Below the pieces are notes generated by a model that was not told the DNA's origin, did not search any database, and saw nothing but the letters and a program-made list of their open reading frames with translations. Both the position numbers and the translations under genes were made by a program. DNA of 64,000 nucleotides. Source: Pseudomonas graminis. Lineage in GTDB: Bacteria > Pseudomonadota > Gammaproteobacteria > Pseudomonadales > Pseudomonadaceae. The stretch lies in assembly GCF_001705435.1 (NCBI RefSeq), contig NZ_MDEN01000059.1, positions 186,001 to 250,000 of the forward strand, in the 5' to 3' direction. Shown here piece after piece: positions 27,885 through 37,363 of the stretch; position 1 is the stretch's first letter; the number at the start of each line of letters is the position of its first letter.

Positions 27885-28052
27885 ATGAAAAAGTGGCAAT
27901 GCGTAGTCTGTGGCCTGATTTACAACGAAGCCGACGGTTGGCCGGATGACGGCATCGCGCCGGGCACGCTCTGGCAGGATGTGCCGGAAGACTGGCTGTG
28001 CCCTGACTGCGGCGTCGGCAAAATGGATTTTGAAATGATCGAAATCGGCTGA
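27885..28052 (+). CDS. rubA: Rubredoxin
   Basis: This 55-residue one-iron electron carrier has the two CxxC knuckles CVVCG (Cys6, Cys9) and CPDCG (Cys39, Cys42), with the conserved aromatic and acidic residues [12 protein letters not shown] between them. It passes electrons from the reductase encoded 34 bases downstream to acceptors such as alkane hydroxylase or oxygen/peroxide defence enzymes. P. aeruginosa carries two tandem rubredoxins at this locus, as I recall, while only one is seen here. Confidence 0.95.
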   Translation: MKKWQCVVCGLIYNEADGWPDDGIAPGTLWQDVPEDWLCPDCGVGKMDFEMIEIG

Positions 28053-28086
28053 TCCGCCGACTTCCAAGACCCCGCTGGAGAAGTGA

Positions 28087-29235
28087 ATGAACGCACCTGT
28101 CGTGATCATCGGTACCGGGCTGGCCGGCTACAACCTCGCTCGCGAATTTCGCAAGCTGGATGGCGAGACGCCGCTGTTGCTGATCACCGCCGATGACGGC
28201 CGTTCGTACTCCAAACCCATGCTTTCCACCGGCTTTGGCAAAAACAAGGAAGCCGACGGACTGAGCATGGCCGAGCCGGGCGCCATGGCTGAGCAGCTCA
28301 GGGCCGAGGTACGCACGCACACCCGCGTCAGCGGCATCGATCCGGGTCATAAGCGTGTGTGGATCGGCGAGGAAGCGGTGGCCTACCGCGACCTGATTCT
28401 GGCCTGGGGGGCGGAAACCGTCCGCGTGCCGGTGGCGGGTGATGCTTGCGACGCCGTATTCCCGATCAACGATCTTGAGGATTACGCGCGTTTCCGCGCC
28501 GCAGCAGCCGGCAAGAAGCGGGTGTTGATCCTCGGCGCAGGCCTGATCGGCTGTGAGTTTGCCAACGATCTGATTTTGGGCGGCCACGAAATCGACCTCG
28601 TTGCGCCATGCGAGCAGGTGATGCCGACATTGCTGCCTCCTGCGGCCGCCGCAGCATTACAGGCCGGGCTGGAAAGCCTGGGCGCGCGTTTTCACCTCGG
28701 ACCTTTGATGACTCGGCTTGATCGTGCCGACACCGGGCTCGAAGCGCACCTGTCCGATGGCGAGGTGCTGCATTGCGATCTGGTGGTGTCGGCCATAGGC
28801 CTGCGTCCTCGCACTGATCTCGCCGCAGCGGCGGGCCTGGAAGTCGGGCGTGGCATTGTGGTCGACCGGCATTTGCAGACGTCCCACGCAAACATCTACG
28901 CGCTGGGCGACTGCGCTGAAGTGGATGGGCTGAACCTGCTTTACGTCATGCCGCTGATGAACTGCGCCCGAGCCTTGGCGCAGACCCTCGCTGGTACACC
29001 CACAGCCGTCAAATATGGCCCAATGCCGGTGACGGTGAAAACGCCGGTTTGCCCGCTGGTAGTGTCCCCGCCGCCCAAGGGCTCGGAAGGTGTCTGGACC
29101 GTGGAAGGTGAGGGCGCCGATATCAAAGCGTTGTGCTGCGACAGCGACGGCAACCTGCTGGGTTACGCGCTGACAGGCGCTGCGGTGATGGACAAGCTCG
29201 CCCTGAACAAGGCTTTGCCCCCGCTGCTGGCATGA
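28087..29235 (+). CDS. rubB: Rubredoxin--NAD+ reductase
   Basis: This 382-residue FAD/NAD(P)H oxidoreductase transfers electrons from NADH to rubredoxin. The FAD-binding fold begins [17 protein letters not shown], the NAD-binding fold is [18 protein letters not shown], and the C-terminal FAD motif is [11 protein letters not shown]. It has a GGAGAAG site and is co-transcribed with rubA. Confidence 0.95.
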   Translation: MNAPVVIIGTGLAGYNLAREFRKLDGETPLLLITADDGRSYSKPMLSTGFGKNKEADGLSMAEPGAMAEQLRAEVRTHTRVSGIDPGHKRVWIGEEAVAYRDLILAWGAETVRVPVAGDACDAVFPINDLEDYARFRAAAAGKKRVLILGAGLIGCEFANDLILGGHEIDLVAPCEQVMPTLLPPAAAAALQAGLESLGARFHLGPLMTRLDRADTGLEAHLSDGEVLHCDLVVSAIGLRPRTDLAAAAGLEVGRGIVVDRHLQTSHANIYALGDCAEVDGLNLLYVMPLMNCARALAQTLAGTPTAVKYGPMPVTVKTPVCPLVVSPPPKGSEGVWTVEGEGADIKALCCDSDGNLLGYALTGAAVMDKLALNKALPPLLA

Positions 29236-29333
29236 TTAACAGTCGTTCTGTCGGATAAGCCATCTTTTAGTTGAAACAATCGTGGCTCACGTACTGGCGC
29301 GGGCCCCGGTGGCGTGCCATTCTCATTCCGGTC

Positions 29334-29359
29334 TGCCGCAACGTAGAGCTGTTGCGGCA
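29334..29359 (+). other. Hairpin in the leader of the HU gene
   Basis: TGCCGCAAC (29334-29342) and GTTGCGGCA (29351-29359) form a perfect 9-bp stem with an 8-base loop, 64 bases before the HU start. No T tract follows. An A-rich stretch at 29394-29406 lies between the hairpin and the ribosome binding site. Confidence 0.55.
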
Positions 29360-29423
29360 CCTGCTCGCTGTCCGCAAGGGCTGCACGGGACATAAAAACA
29401 AAAAACCGTAAAAGAGGCTTCAT

Positions 29424-29801
29424 ATGCGTAAACCAGAACTCGCAGCGGCTATCGCCGAGAAAGCAGATCTCACCAAAGAACAAGCCAATCGCGTCCTCAA
29501 CGCCGTGCTCGACGAAATCACCAACGCGCTGCACAAGAAGGACAGTGTCACACTGGTTGGCTTCGGCACTTTCTTGCAGCGCCATCGTGGCGCCCGCACC
29601 GGTAAGAACCCTCAGACCGGTGAGCCCGTCAAGATCAAGGCCAGCAACACGGTGGCGTTCAAGCCGGGCAAGTTTCTCAAAGACAGCGTTAATCCGGACG
29701 CGGCAAAGCCAGCGAAACCAGCCAAGCCGGCAGCAGCCGCCAAAGATGCCAAGCCAGCCAAGGCCGCAGCGGCCAAGGCACCCGCAGCAAAGAAAAAGTA
29801 A
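29424..29801 (+). CDS. hupA: HU-family DNA-binding protein with a Lys/Ala/Pro tail
   Basis: This nucleoid protein bends DNA non-specifically. Residues 1-90 form a normal HU domain (MRKPELAAAIAEKADLTK, and the arm GKNPQTGEPVKIKASNTVAF). Residues 91-125 add a repetitive basic tail of AKPAKPAK and KAAAAKA type, similar to the tails of histone H1-like proteins. As I recall, the equivalent in P. aeruginosa next to rubB is the hupA gene. The symbol is assigned by context. Confidence 0.88.
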   Translation: MRKPELAAAIAEKADLTKEQANRVLNAVLDEITNALHKKDSVTLVGFGTFLQRHRGARTGKNPQTGEPVKIKASNTVAFKPGKFLKDSVNPDAAKPAKPAKPAAAAKDAKPAKAAAAKAPAAKKK

Positions 29802-29840
29802 TTCGCTGAGCGCTCTGCGGGGGGCGAGCAGCGCGGAAAT

Positions 29841-29876
29841 GGGCATGCCGATCAGTCGGCATGTCCATTTTTTTAT
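29841..29876 (+). terminator. Terminator of the HU gene
   Basis: An 11-bp stem (GGGCATGCCGA at 29841-29851 with TCGGCATGTCC at 29856-29866, one G-T pair) and a 4-base loop are followed by ATTTTTTTAT. Confidence 0.88.
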
Positions 29877-30022
29877 GCCCGATGAATCAACCGTGCTGGA
29901 CCTGTGCGCTTCGTCCAGTCCGCCACTTTGCGACTGACCGGTTCTGCTTGTTCACCGGTCAATCAAGCTCGCTACACTGCGCCTGGTCACCCAAACTGCC
30001 GCTGACCCCATGAGGCCCACGC

Positions 30023-30397
30023 ATGAAGTTTCGTTTTCTACTCTGGATATTGGGCCTGTTGATGGCCCGCGCCAGTCGCAATAATCCCGCGTTTCAACAG
30101 CAACTTGCGGGGAAGGATCTGGCGTTCCAGTTGCAGACGGCTGACGGCAAGATCGCCAGGCATTTCATCGTGCGCGATCAACGCGTGAAGAGCCGCGCCG
30201 GCACCTTCGCGGCGCCTGCTTTCGTGATTTCTTTCAAGGATGCCGACTACGGCTTCGCCACCCTGCAGGCTCGGAACAAGCAGCTCGCGTTCATGCAGGG
30301 CATTCAGGAAAAGAATATCGTGGTGACCGGCAACGCTGGCCTGGTGATGTGGTTTCAGGGGCTGACGAAGTATCTGAAGCCGAGGAAGAAGAAGTAG
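30023..30397 (+). CDS. Conserved hypothetical protein, SCP2-like
   Basis: This 124-residue protein has an N-terminal hydrophobic stretch (KFRFLLWILGLLM), perhaps a membrane anchor. It then has a small alpha/beta domain with FQLQTADGKIARHFIV and a C-terminal NIVVTGNAGLVMWFQGL that resembles SCP2-type lipid-carrier proteins. The resemblance is weak, and I do not assign a function. It is sometimes mis-labelled a helicase in Pseudomonas genomes, which nothing here supports. Confidence 0.6.
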   Translation: MKFRFLLWILGLLMARASRNNPAFQQQLAGKDLAFQLQTADGKIARHFIVRDQRVKSRAGTFAAPAFVISFKDADYGFATLQARNKQLAFMQGIQEKNIVVTGNAGLVMWFQGLTKYLKPRKKK

Positions 30398-30418
30398 TCC
30401 TCCCCGGACACTTCCGGA

Positions 30419-31813
30419 TTAACTGAACTGCGAGGCCAGTTCGCGCAACAGCACTTCGGCCTCCAGTACTTTCTTCACCACGTCCTGAGCTTTCTCGCGG
30501 GACAGCTTCAGGCGTTCGAGCAGCTCGTCCGGAATGCTTTCCAGCGGGCCTGAGCCAATGCCTTCCTTGCGCAGCAGTCTCACCGCCAGGCACACCAGGT
30601 TCGCATACTTGTAATGCTCGCCTGCGTAGTGCGGGTCGTGCTGGAAGCGCAGGGCGATGACCAGTTCCTCCGGCATGTCCCAGTTGCGCATAAGCCAGGA
30701 GCCGATCTGCTCGCGGCTGATGCCCAGCAGGTGCTGCTCGACATAGCTGTGATGCAGGTGCGGGTTGACTTCGATCTGGCGGCAGATCAGCGAAAAATGC
30801 GGCGGAAACACGTGCGCCAGCAGCAGATAGCCGAAGTTGTGCAGCAAGCCGGCGAGGTACGTCAGGCCACTTTCCGGGCGCTCGGCACGGGGCATGGCGC
30901 GGGTCAGGCCTTCGATGATCGCGGCTGTGTAGATCGACTGCTGCCAGTACGGCGTTGCCTGCTGCGGATGATCCTTGGGCAGCGCCAGGGTTTTGCCCAG
31001 CGCCAGACCGAGCGCCAGATTGATCACCAGATCAAAACCCAACACGCGAACAATGGCATCTTCCACCGAGCGGATCTTGCCGGCTGAACCGTAATACGGG
31101 GACGCAGCCCAGCTCACGACTTGTGCCGCCAATGCCGGATCGGTTTCCACCACGCCGGTGATGTCGTCGATGGTCGCGTCGGGATCGACACGCAGCTTGA
31201 TGATCTTCTGCGCCGTGTCGGCCAACGGCGGGATTTCCACCGTGGACTCCAGACGCTGCTGGATGCGCCGGGCAGTGAAATTCTGAACGGCTTTGGTGAT
31301 TTCCTCGCGGTCGTCATCGGGACGCGTGAGGTTGGGCGTGACGGAGGTCACCGGCTCGCCAAAGCGGGCAGCGCTGGCCTTGGTCAACAGCGTCTTGAAT
31401 TCCTCGCTGCTGATTTCCAGCAAGAGGCCTGGTTCACCGGAATCGATCAGCACGGTATTGCCGGACAGAATCCGCTCTTCATATAGGCAAGGCGAGCTGG
31501 TCAGCGAAGGCAGGCCGGGCAACGTGCCCAGTTTATGTTTTTGCAGCATGAGTTCGAGCGACTCTTTCGGAACCGCCTTCAACTTGCGGCCGGTCAACTC
31601 GGTAACACGATTGAGGTCGAGCAATTGGTTTTGTGGAAACAGGATGAACAGCGCGCCAACGGAATCGTCGACCAGAATGGCCTGCACTTTTTGATCAAGC
31701 GGAAGAGACTCGTCATCAGTCACTTCACGGAAGTTGATAGCGGCTTTGCCCAGCAACTGCCGAATGATAGAGGGGCAGTGTGGGGTTGCGTCGATGTGGG
31801 CAACTTCTGTCAT
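30419..31813 (-). CDS. YbaK-like plus HDOD domain protein
   Basis: This 464-residue protein fuses an N-terminal aminoacyl-tRNA-deacylase-like YbaK/ProX domain (about 10-155) to a C-terminal HDOD domain (about 190-400). HDOD is a catalytically inactive relative of HD phosphohydrolases used in signalling. The HDOD core is seen at GLTYLAGLLHNFGYLLLAHV followed by EQHLLGISREQIGSWLMRNW. Family members take part in second-messenger or regulatory circuits. The function of this fusion is unknown. Confidence 0.82.
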   Translation of the reverse strand: MTEVAHIDATPHCPSIIRQLLGKAAINFREVTDDESLPLDQKVQAILVDDSVGALFILFPQNQLLDLNRVTELTGRKLKAVPKESLELMLQKHKLGTLPGLPSLTSSPCLYEERILSGNTVLIDSGEPGLLLEISSEEFKTLLTKASAARFGEPVTSVTPNLTRPDDDREEITKAVQNFTARRIQQRLESTVEIPPLADTAQKIIKLRVDPDATIDDITGVVETDPALAAQVVSWAASPYYGSAGKIRSVEDAIVRVLGFDLVINLALGLALGKTLALPKDHPQQATPYWQQSIYTAAIIEGLTRAMPRAERPESGLTYLAGLLHNFGYLLLAHVFPPHFSLICRQIEVNPHLHHSYVEQHLLGISREQIGSWLMRNWDMPEELVIALRFQHDPHYAGEHYKYANLVCLAVRLLRKEGIGSGPLESIPDELLERLKLSREKAQDVVKKVLEAEVLLRELASQFS

Positions 31814-31900
31814 GGCCTGTATCCAGATTCCTACAATCGCTGAAGTATAACCAGCTTAGTTGTTATAGAGGTGAGACACCCTGTTATTGCGTTGACTGCT

Positions 31901-33976
31901 TCACACTTGGCCGTATTGCTGGCCATGGCGCAGCCAGCGCTCCAGCAGGGGACTGACATGTTGGGGCCAGCGCTCAAGCAGCGCCTGCGCCGCGTCCCTG
32001 ACCGCTGGCAGCAAATCTGCATCGCGCATCAGGTCAGCAACCTTGAATTGCAGCAGTCCTGTCTGGCGCGTTCCGAGCATCTCGCCCGGCCCACGCAGCT
32101 CCAGATCCTTTTCTGCAATCACGAAGCCGTCGTTGGTTTCACGCATGATGCCCAGCCGCTGGCGACCGATCTGCGAAAGCGGGGGGTGATACAGCAGCAC
32201 GCAATGGCTGGCCGCGCTGCCCCGGCCGACCCGACCGCGTAATTGATGAAGCTGCGCCAAGCCCAGGCGTTCCGGGTTTTCGATGATCATCAGGCTGGCA
32301 TTGGGGACGTCCACGCCGACCTCGATCACTGTCGTGGCAATCAGCAGATTCAGGTTGCCCTGCTTGAACTCGCCCATGACGGCGGCTTTTTCGGCGGGCT
32401 TCATGCGCCCGTGAATCAAGCCGACCTTGAGCTCGCCCAGCGCGCTGGTCAGTTCCTCGAACGTCGTTTCAGCGGCCTGACACGTCAGCTCCTCGGACTC
32501 CTCGATCAGCGTGCACACCCAATACGCCTGCCGGCCTTCGGCGCATGCATTGCGTACGCGCTCGACCACTTCGATGCGCCGGCTGTCGACCACCAGAACG
32601 GTATTCACCGGCGTACGCCCGGGGGGCAGTTCGTCGAGAATCGACGTGTCGAGGTCGGCGTAGGCGCTCATCGCCAGGGTGCGCGGGATGGGGGTGGCGG
32701 TCATGATCAGCTGATGCGGACACATCAAGCCGCCGACGCCCTTCTTGCGCAGGGCCAGGCGTTGCTGAACGCCGAAACGGTGTTGCTCGTCGATGATGAC
32801 CAGCGCGAGGTTCTTGAACTGCACCTCGTCCTGGAACAACGCGTGGGTGCCGACGACCATGGGCGTACCGCCGGCGATCTGCGCCAGTGACGCCGCGCGG
32901 GCCTTGCCCTTGAGCTTACCTGCAAGCCAGGCCGTCTCGATGCCGAGTGGCTCCAGCCAGCGGGTGAAATTGATGAAGTGCTGTTCGGCGAGGATCTCGG
33001 TGGGCGCCATCAGTGCGACCTGATAGCCCGCTTCGAGGGCCTGCAAGGCCGCGAGTGCTGCCACGACCGTCTTGCCTGCGCCTACGTCGCCCTGAATCAA
33101 ACGCAGCATCGGCTCGTGCTGACTGAGGTCGTAGGCGATCTCGTTGCCGACGCGCTGCTGCGCACCCGTGGGCGGGAATCCGAGGTTCGCGAGGAATTTC
33201 TTCGGCAGGCGTTTCGCCGGTGGCAGTGCAGGTGCGCGTTGCGAGCGCAGGCTTTCACGCAGGCGTTGCTGGGAAAGCTGGTGTGTCAGCAGCTCTTCGA
33301 ATGCCAGTCGGTGCTGCGCCCAGTGATGGCCCAAGGCGAGCTCTTCGACGTCAGCATCGGCAGGCGGGTTGTGCAGGTAATGAATGGCGTCAGCCAGGGG
33401 CGCGAGTTGATAGTCGCGCGCCAGCTCATCCGGCAGCCAGTCAGGCAGGCTCTTCGGGCCAAGCATTGACAGGCTCTGATGGCACAACTGCCGCAGGCGC
33501 TGCTGGGTGAGGCCTTCGGTCGTGGGGTAGATCGGCGTCAGTGTCTGCTCGACGGCCACCGGCTCGTCGCCGGTGATCGCGCGGTATTCCGGGTGGTAGA
33601 TCTCAAGGCCTGAGGCACCGGGCCGGGCTTCGCCGTAACAGCGCACGTGGGTACCGCGCTTGAGGCCGTCCTTTTGCGCGTTGCTGAAGTGGTAAAAGCG
33701 CAGGCTCAACACGCCGGTGCCGTCGCCCATCCTGACCAGCAAGCTGCGGCGCTTGCCCATGACCACGTCAGCGCCGCTGACCACACCTTCGATCACGGCG
33801 TCCTGGCCCGGACGCAATTCGCCGATGGGCACAACACGAGTCCGGTCCTGGTAACGCAACGGCAGGTGAAACAGCACGTCCTGAATGTTCTCAAGACCGA
33901 CTTTCGCCAGCTTTTCAGCCATTGCCTCACCGACGCCTTTTAGCGCCGTGACCGAGACATGAGACAGCTCCGTCAT
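31901..33976 (-). CDS. recG: ATP-dependent DNA helicase, branch migration
   Basis: RecG remodels stalled replication forks and Holliday junctions. The 691-residue protein has an N-terminal wedge/OB domain and superfamily-2 helicase motifs: GDVGAGKTVVA (Walker A), IIDEQHRFGVQQR (DEAH-like box), ATPIPRTLAM and the C-terminal QLRGRVGRG. It starts 8 bases downstream of the oxyR stop, so oxyR-recG is probably one operon, as established in P. aeruginosa. Confidence 0.97.
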   Translation of the reverse strand: MTELSHVSVTALKGVGEAMAEKLAKVGLENIQDVLFHLPLRYQDRTRVVPIGELRPGQDAVIEGVVSGADVVMGKRRSLLVRMGDGTGVLSLRFYHFSNAQKDGLKRGTHVRCYGEARPGASGLEIYHPEYRAITGDEPVAVEQTLTPIYPTTEGLTQQRLRQLCHQSLSMLGPKSLPDWLPDELARDYQLAPLADAIHYLHNPPADADVEELALGHHWAQHRLAFEELLTHQLSQQRLRESLRSQRAPALPPAKRLPKKFLANLGFPPTGAQQRVGNEIAYDLSQHEPMLRLIQGDVGAGKTVVAALAALQALEAGYQVALMAPTEILAEQHFINFTRWLEPLGIETAWLAGKLKGKARAASLAQIAGGTPMVVGTHALFQDEVQFKNLALVIIDEQHRFGVQQRLALRKKGVGGLMCPHQLIMTATPIPRTLAMSAYADLDTSILDELPPGRTPVNTVLVVDSRRIEVVERVRNACAEGRQAYWVCTLIEESEELTCQAAETTFEELTSALGELKVGLIHGRMKPAEKAAVMGEFKQGNLNLLIATTVIEVGVDVPNASLMIIENPERLGLAQLHQLRGRVGRGSAASHCVLLYHPPLSQIGRQRLGIMRETNDGFVIAEKDLELRGPGEMLGTRQTGLLQFKVADLMRDADLLPAVRDAAQALLERWPQHVSPLLERWLRHGQQYGQV

Positions 33977-33984
33977 ACCGTCCC

Positions 33985-34914
33985 TTAACTCGCTTCAGCC
34001 TGAGCTTTAGGACGAGCGACGGAACACAGACGGATCGAGTCAGCGAGGATTTCGATGGCTTTCGGACGCGGGAAGCTGGCACGCCACGCGATTGCCACGG
34101 TGCGGAATGGCACCGGCGGCGACAGCGGACGGACCTCGATCACGCCGGGCGCGTAGTGATGGCTGTCGACGGCGGACATCGGCAGGATGGAAATACCCAG
34201 CCCCGACGCGACCATGTGCCGAATGGTTTCCAGCGAGCTGGACTCCACGGTGGTGTGCTTGGCAGCGTCGCCGCCCTTGACCAGCGTCGGGCAGGCTTCG
34301 AGCACCTGATCGCGGAAGCAGTGACCTTCGCCGAGCAGCAGCAGGCTCTTGTCGTTCAGCGCCGAGGCATCGATGGTCTTTTTCTGGGTCCAGGGATGAT
34401 CGGCCGGCATCAGCACGTAAAACGGCTCGTCGTACAGCGACAGCGTCAGGACATCGGCCTCGTTGAACGGCAGGGCGATGATGATCGCGTCGAGCTCGCC
34501 ATTGCGCAGCTTGTCGCGCAGCACGTGGGTGAAGTTTTCCTCGATGTACAACGGCATCTGCGGGGCGACCCGGTGCAGTTGCGGAATCAGGTGAGGAAAC
34601 AGGTACGGGCCAACGGTGTAGATCGCGCCGACTTTAAGCGGCGCGGTCAGTTGATTCTTGCCGGTCTGGGCCAGTTCGCGAATGCCCTGAGCCTGTTCGA
34701 GAACCTTCTGCGCCTGGGCCACGATGCCCTCGCCAACCGGGGTCAGACGTACGGCACTCTTGCTGCGCTCGAAAATCAGCACGCCGAGTTCATCTTCCAG
34801 CTTTTTTACGCCCACTGACAAGGTCGGCTGGCTGACGTGACAGCGTTCAGCGGCATGGCCGAAGTGCTGCTCTTGGGCGAGGGTAACGATGTAGCGCAAT
34901 TCTGTGAGGGTCAT
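33985..34914 (-). CDS. oxyR: Hydrogen-peroxide sensing LysR regulator
   Basis: OxyR activates catalase and peroxidase genes after oxidation. The 309-residue protein has the LysR helix-turn-helix in residues 1-60. The redox cysteines fall at Cys199 and Cys208 in GEGHCFRDQVLEAC, at exactly the E. coli positions. It is co-directional with recG, and the region 34915-35005 behind it contains no gene. Confidence 0.97.
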   Translation of the reverse strand: MTLTELRYIVTLAQEQHFGHAAERCHVSQPTLSVGVKKLEDELGVLIFERSKSAVRLTPVGEGIVAQAQKVLEQAQGIRELAQTGKNQLTAPLKVGAIYTVGPYLFPHLIPQLHRVAPQMPLYIEENFTHVLRDKLRNGELDAIIIALPFNEADVLTLSLYDEPFYVLMPADHPWTQKKTIDASALNDKSLLLLGEGHCFRDQVLEACPTLVKGGDAAKHTTVESSSLETIRHMVASGLGISILPMSAVDSHHYAPGVIEVRPLSPPVPFRTVAIAWRASFPRPKAIEILADSIRLCSVARPKAQAEAS

Positions 34915-35005
34915 AACGTGCGTCCATGAAGTTGCGGCCCCAGCATAGCGGGTGCAATCGATAGACGCACGTTATCAACCCGTCGCGGCTGACAAAATTC
35001 TGGTT

Positions 35006-35749
35006 TCAGCGTTTATCCAGGGAATAAACGAAGGGAGCGACGACTTCCAGCGACCCGTTCTTCAGCAATTCCGGCGGCGGCTTGGGCAATGGCTGCGCGC
35101 GGCGGATCATTTCCAGAGTCGCTCGGTCCAGTGAAGCGCTTCCTGAGCCGCCGGCCAGTTCATAGGACAGCACGCGGCCTTCGCCATCGACCACAAAGCG
35201 CAGCTTGCTGGTGCCCTGCATGCCCCGGCGTCGGGCGTCTTCCGGATAACGCTTGAACTTGCTCAGGTGACTCAGCAATTCACCCTGCCACGTCGGTAAT
35301 GCATTGCTCGGTGGCGTGGGCGGAGCGGGTTGCGGCGACGCCGACTTCTCCGGTTTGGCGTTGGACGGCGGTGCGTCCAGCGGCTTGTCGTCGGCTGGCT
35401 TTTCTTCCTTCGGCGGCTCGACCTTCTTCACAGGTTTTGGCGGCTGTGGTTTGGGTTTGGGCTTGACCGGCTTGGGCACAGCGATTTCGGCCTTGGGCGC
35501 CTCGGCGACTGGCGGAATTGGCAGCTGTTCTTCAGGCGCGGGCGGCTGCGGCGGTTGCACGACTTTTGGCGGTGGCGGCGGTGCAGGCTCTGGAACGGGC
35601 GCCAGCTCGACCATCATCGCCGCCGGGGGCAGCTCAATGGCCTGCGAGGAGGGCCAGCGCAATGCGACGACAATCGCCACGGCATGGACCGCCAGCACCA
35701 ACAACAGACTACCGCTATAGCGCGTCAGCTTTTGGCGCGTATTGATCAT
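35006..35749 (-). CDS. tonB: Energy transducer TonB
   Basis: TonB couples the inner-membrane proton gradient to outer-membrane transporters. The 247-residue protein has an N-terminal membrane anchor (about 12-32), a long Pro/Lys/Glu-rich periplasmic spacer (about 50-150: PKPVKPKPKPQPPKPVKKVE-like), and a C-terminal TonB domain with YPEDARRRGMQGTSKLRFVV. Its ATG overlaps the exbD stop by four bases. No TonB-dependent receptor gene is adjacent. Confidence 0.93.
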   Translation of the reverse strand: MINTRQKLTRYSGSLLLVLAVHAVAIVVALRWPSSQAIELPPAAMMVELAPVPEPAPPPPPKVVQPPQPPAPEEQLPIPPVAEAPKAEIAVPKPVKPKPKPQPPKPVKKVEPPKEEKPADDKPLDAPPSNAKPEKSASPQPAPPTPPSNALPTWQGELLSHLSKFKRYPEDARRRGMQGTSKLRFVVDGEGRVLSYELAGGSGSASLDRATLEMIRRAQPLPKPPPELLKNGSLEVVAPFVYSLDKR

Positions 35750-36171
35750 TTCTTGCCGACCGTCTCGAGACCCACCAGGCCCACCTTCAGGTAGCCGGCG
35801 CCGCGCAGGGCATTCATGACGTCCATCAGGTCGCCATAGTCGACGCCTTTGTCAGCCTGGAAGAAGATCGTGGTGTCTTTCTTGCCCTTGGTCCTGGCAT
35901 CCAGCACCTGACCGATCTGCTCGCGGGCCACTTTTTCATCGCCCAGGTACAGGCTCTGATCAGCTTTCACGCTCAGGAAAATCGGTTTTTCGGGCCGAGG
36001 CGCCGGTTTGGCGGTAGAGGCGGGCAGGTCGACCTTGATGTCCACGGTTGCCAGCGGTGCGGCAACCATGAAGATGATCAGCAGGACCAGCATGACGTCG
36101 ATGAACGGCGTCACGTTGATTTCGTGGTTCTCGGCGAGATCGTCATCGCCTTCCTTCAAATGCAGGCCCAT
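35746..36171 (-). CDS. exbD: Biopolymer transport protein ExbD
   Basis: ExbD forms the proton channel with ExbB. The 141-residue protein has a single membrane helix with the essential Asp in TPFIDVMLVLLIIFMVAAPL. Its periplasmic domain follows (about 45-141). It lies 3 bases after exbB and overlaps tonB. Confidence 0.95.
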   Translation of the reverse strand: MGLHLKEGDDDLAENHEINVTPFIDVMLVLLIIFMVAAPLATVDIKVDLPASTAKPAPRPEKPIFLSVKADQSLYLGDEKVAREQIGQVLDARTKGKKDTTIFFQADKGVDYGDLMDVMNALRGAGYLKVGLVGLETVGKK

Positions 36172-36174
36172 GGT

Positions 36175-37152
36175 TTACCCCATCTTTACCATGTGCGGCG
36201 GTTGGTTGCGCTCGGCCGCAGGCTGGTGATCCAGATCGCGGCTAACCAGCAACAGAACCTGCGCCGAAGCGTCGGACACTTGCGCCTTGTAACCGGCAAT
36301 GGAGCGGGCGAAGACGTTGTAGATGACCACGGCAGGAATCGCGGCAACCAGGCCCAGCGCGGTGGCCAGCAAGGCCTCGGCGATGCCCGGCGCTACAACG
36401 GCCAGGTTGGTGGTCTGGGTTTTGGCGATGCCGATAAAGCTGTTCATGATCCCCCAGACGGTACCGAACAGGCCCACGAACGGCGCAGTCGAACCGATGG
36501 TCGCCAATACACCGGTGCCCATGCTCATGTTGCGGCCGCAGGCGGCGACCAGGCGTTCAAGGCGGAAAGCAACGCGCTCCTTGATGCCTTCGCGCTCGCG
36601 GGTGTTGACCGACAGACGCATCTCTTCGAGTGCGTCATGCACCAGCAAGTGGGAAAGGGTGCCTTCTTTTTTGGCCCCTGCGCTGGCTTCGTCCAGATTA
36701 CGCGCGCGTTTCAGCGCAGCGATTTCGCTTCGCAGACGACGTTTGGCGCCGAGCAGTTCGAAGCCCTTGGCGATCCAGATGGTCCAGGTGATGACCGATG
36801 CAATGGCCAGACCGATCATCACGGCTTTGACGATGATGTCCGCGTTCTTGTACATGCCCCATGGCGAGAGATCGTGGGACATGCCCAGGCTGTTATCTTC
36901 CGCCGCGGCGTCGAGCGACTCAGCTGGAGCAGAAGCCGGGGTCAGTTCTTGAACGCCTGGCGCTGTAGCGGGGTCAACCGGTGTAGCGGCTGGCGCCTCG
37001 GCTTGTACGGCGGGTTTTTGTGCAGGAGCGTTGGCGTCAGCGAGGGCTACAGGCGTCAACATCAGGCTGAACAGCAGCGCGGCAATGGCGCGTCCAGCAC
37101 ATGGCAGACCTCGAGTGGCAATTGACGAAGCGGGGATTTGAATAGATGTCAT
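36175..37152 (-). CDS. exbB: TonB-system proton channel protein ExbB with N-terminal extension
   Basis: This 325-residue protein contains a MotA/TolQ/ExbB domain with three helices (from about residue 105) and the family loop GMNSFIGIAKTQ-like sequence and LLATALGLVAAIPAVVIYN. The first 100 residues comprise a signal-like hydrophobic stretch and an Ala/Pro-rich, probably periplasmic segment absent from E. coli ExbB (about 244). Long forms of this kind occur in pseudomonads. A weak Fur-box-like sequence lies upstream. Confidence 0.92.
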   Translation of the reverse strand: MTSIQIPASSIATRGLPCAGRAIAALLFSLMLTPVALADANAPAQKPAVQAEAPAATPVDPATAPGVQELTPASAPAESLDAAAEDNSLGMSHDLSPWGMYKNADIIVKAVMIGLAIASVITWTIWIAKGFELLGAKRRLRSEIAALKRARNLDEASAGAKKEGTLSHLLVHDALEEMRLSVNTREREGIKERVAFRLERLVAACGRNMSMGTGVLATIGSTAPFVGLFGTVWGIMNSFIGIAKTQTTNLAVVAPGIAEALLATALGLVAAIPAVVIYNVFARSIAGYKAQVSDASAQVLLLVSRDLDHQPAAERNQPPHMVKMG

Positions 37153-37240
37153 GCTGGCCCGACCTGATATGAAATAGGTGTTCGTTCTGAGAGCGTCACG
37201 CTGGCGCTAGGCGAGCGGAGGAGAACAAAGGGCCGTTATT

Positions 37241-37259
37241 ATTGCAAGTAATTCTTGTT
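37241..37259 (-). promoter_or_regulatory. Weak candidate Fur box upstream of exbB
   Basis: ATTATTGCAAGTAATTCTT matches only about 10 of 19 bases of the Fur consensus but lies 89 bases upstream of exbB-exbD-tonB, an operon normally iron-regulated. It is kept as a low-confidence candidate. Confidence 0.3.
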
Positions 37260-37363
37260 AACAAAAGTAAGAGCGTCTCTTTTTTCCTGAGAATGCTTCC
37301 CAATGGTCGGTTTTATAGCCCGTTTTACGGGCTGAAATTCAATAAGTGATGTGGAGATTGGAC

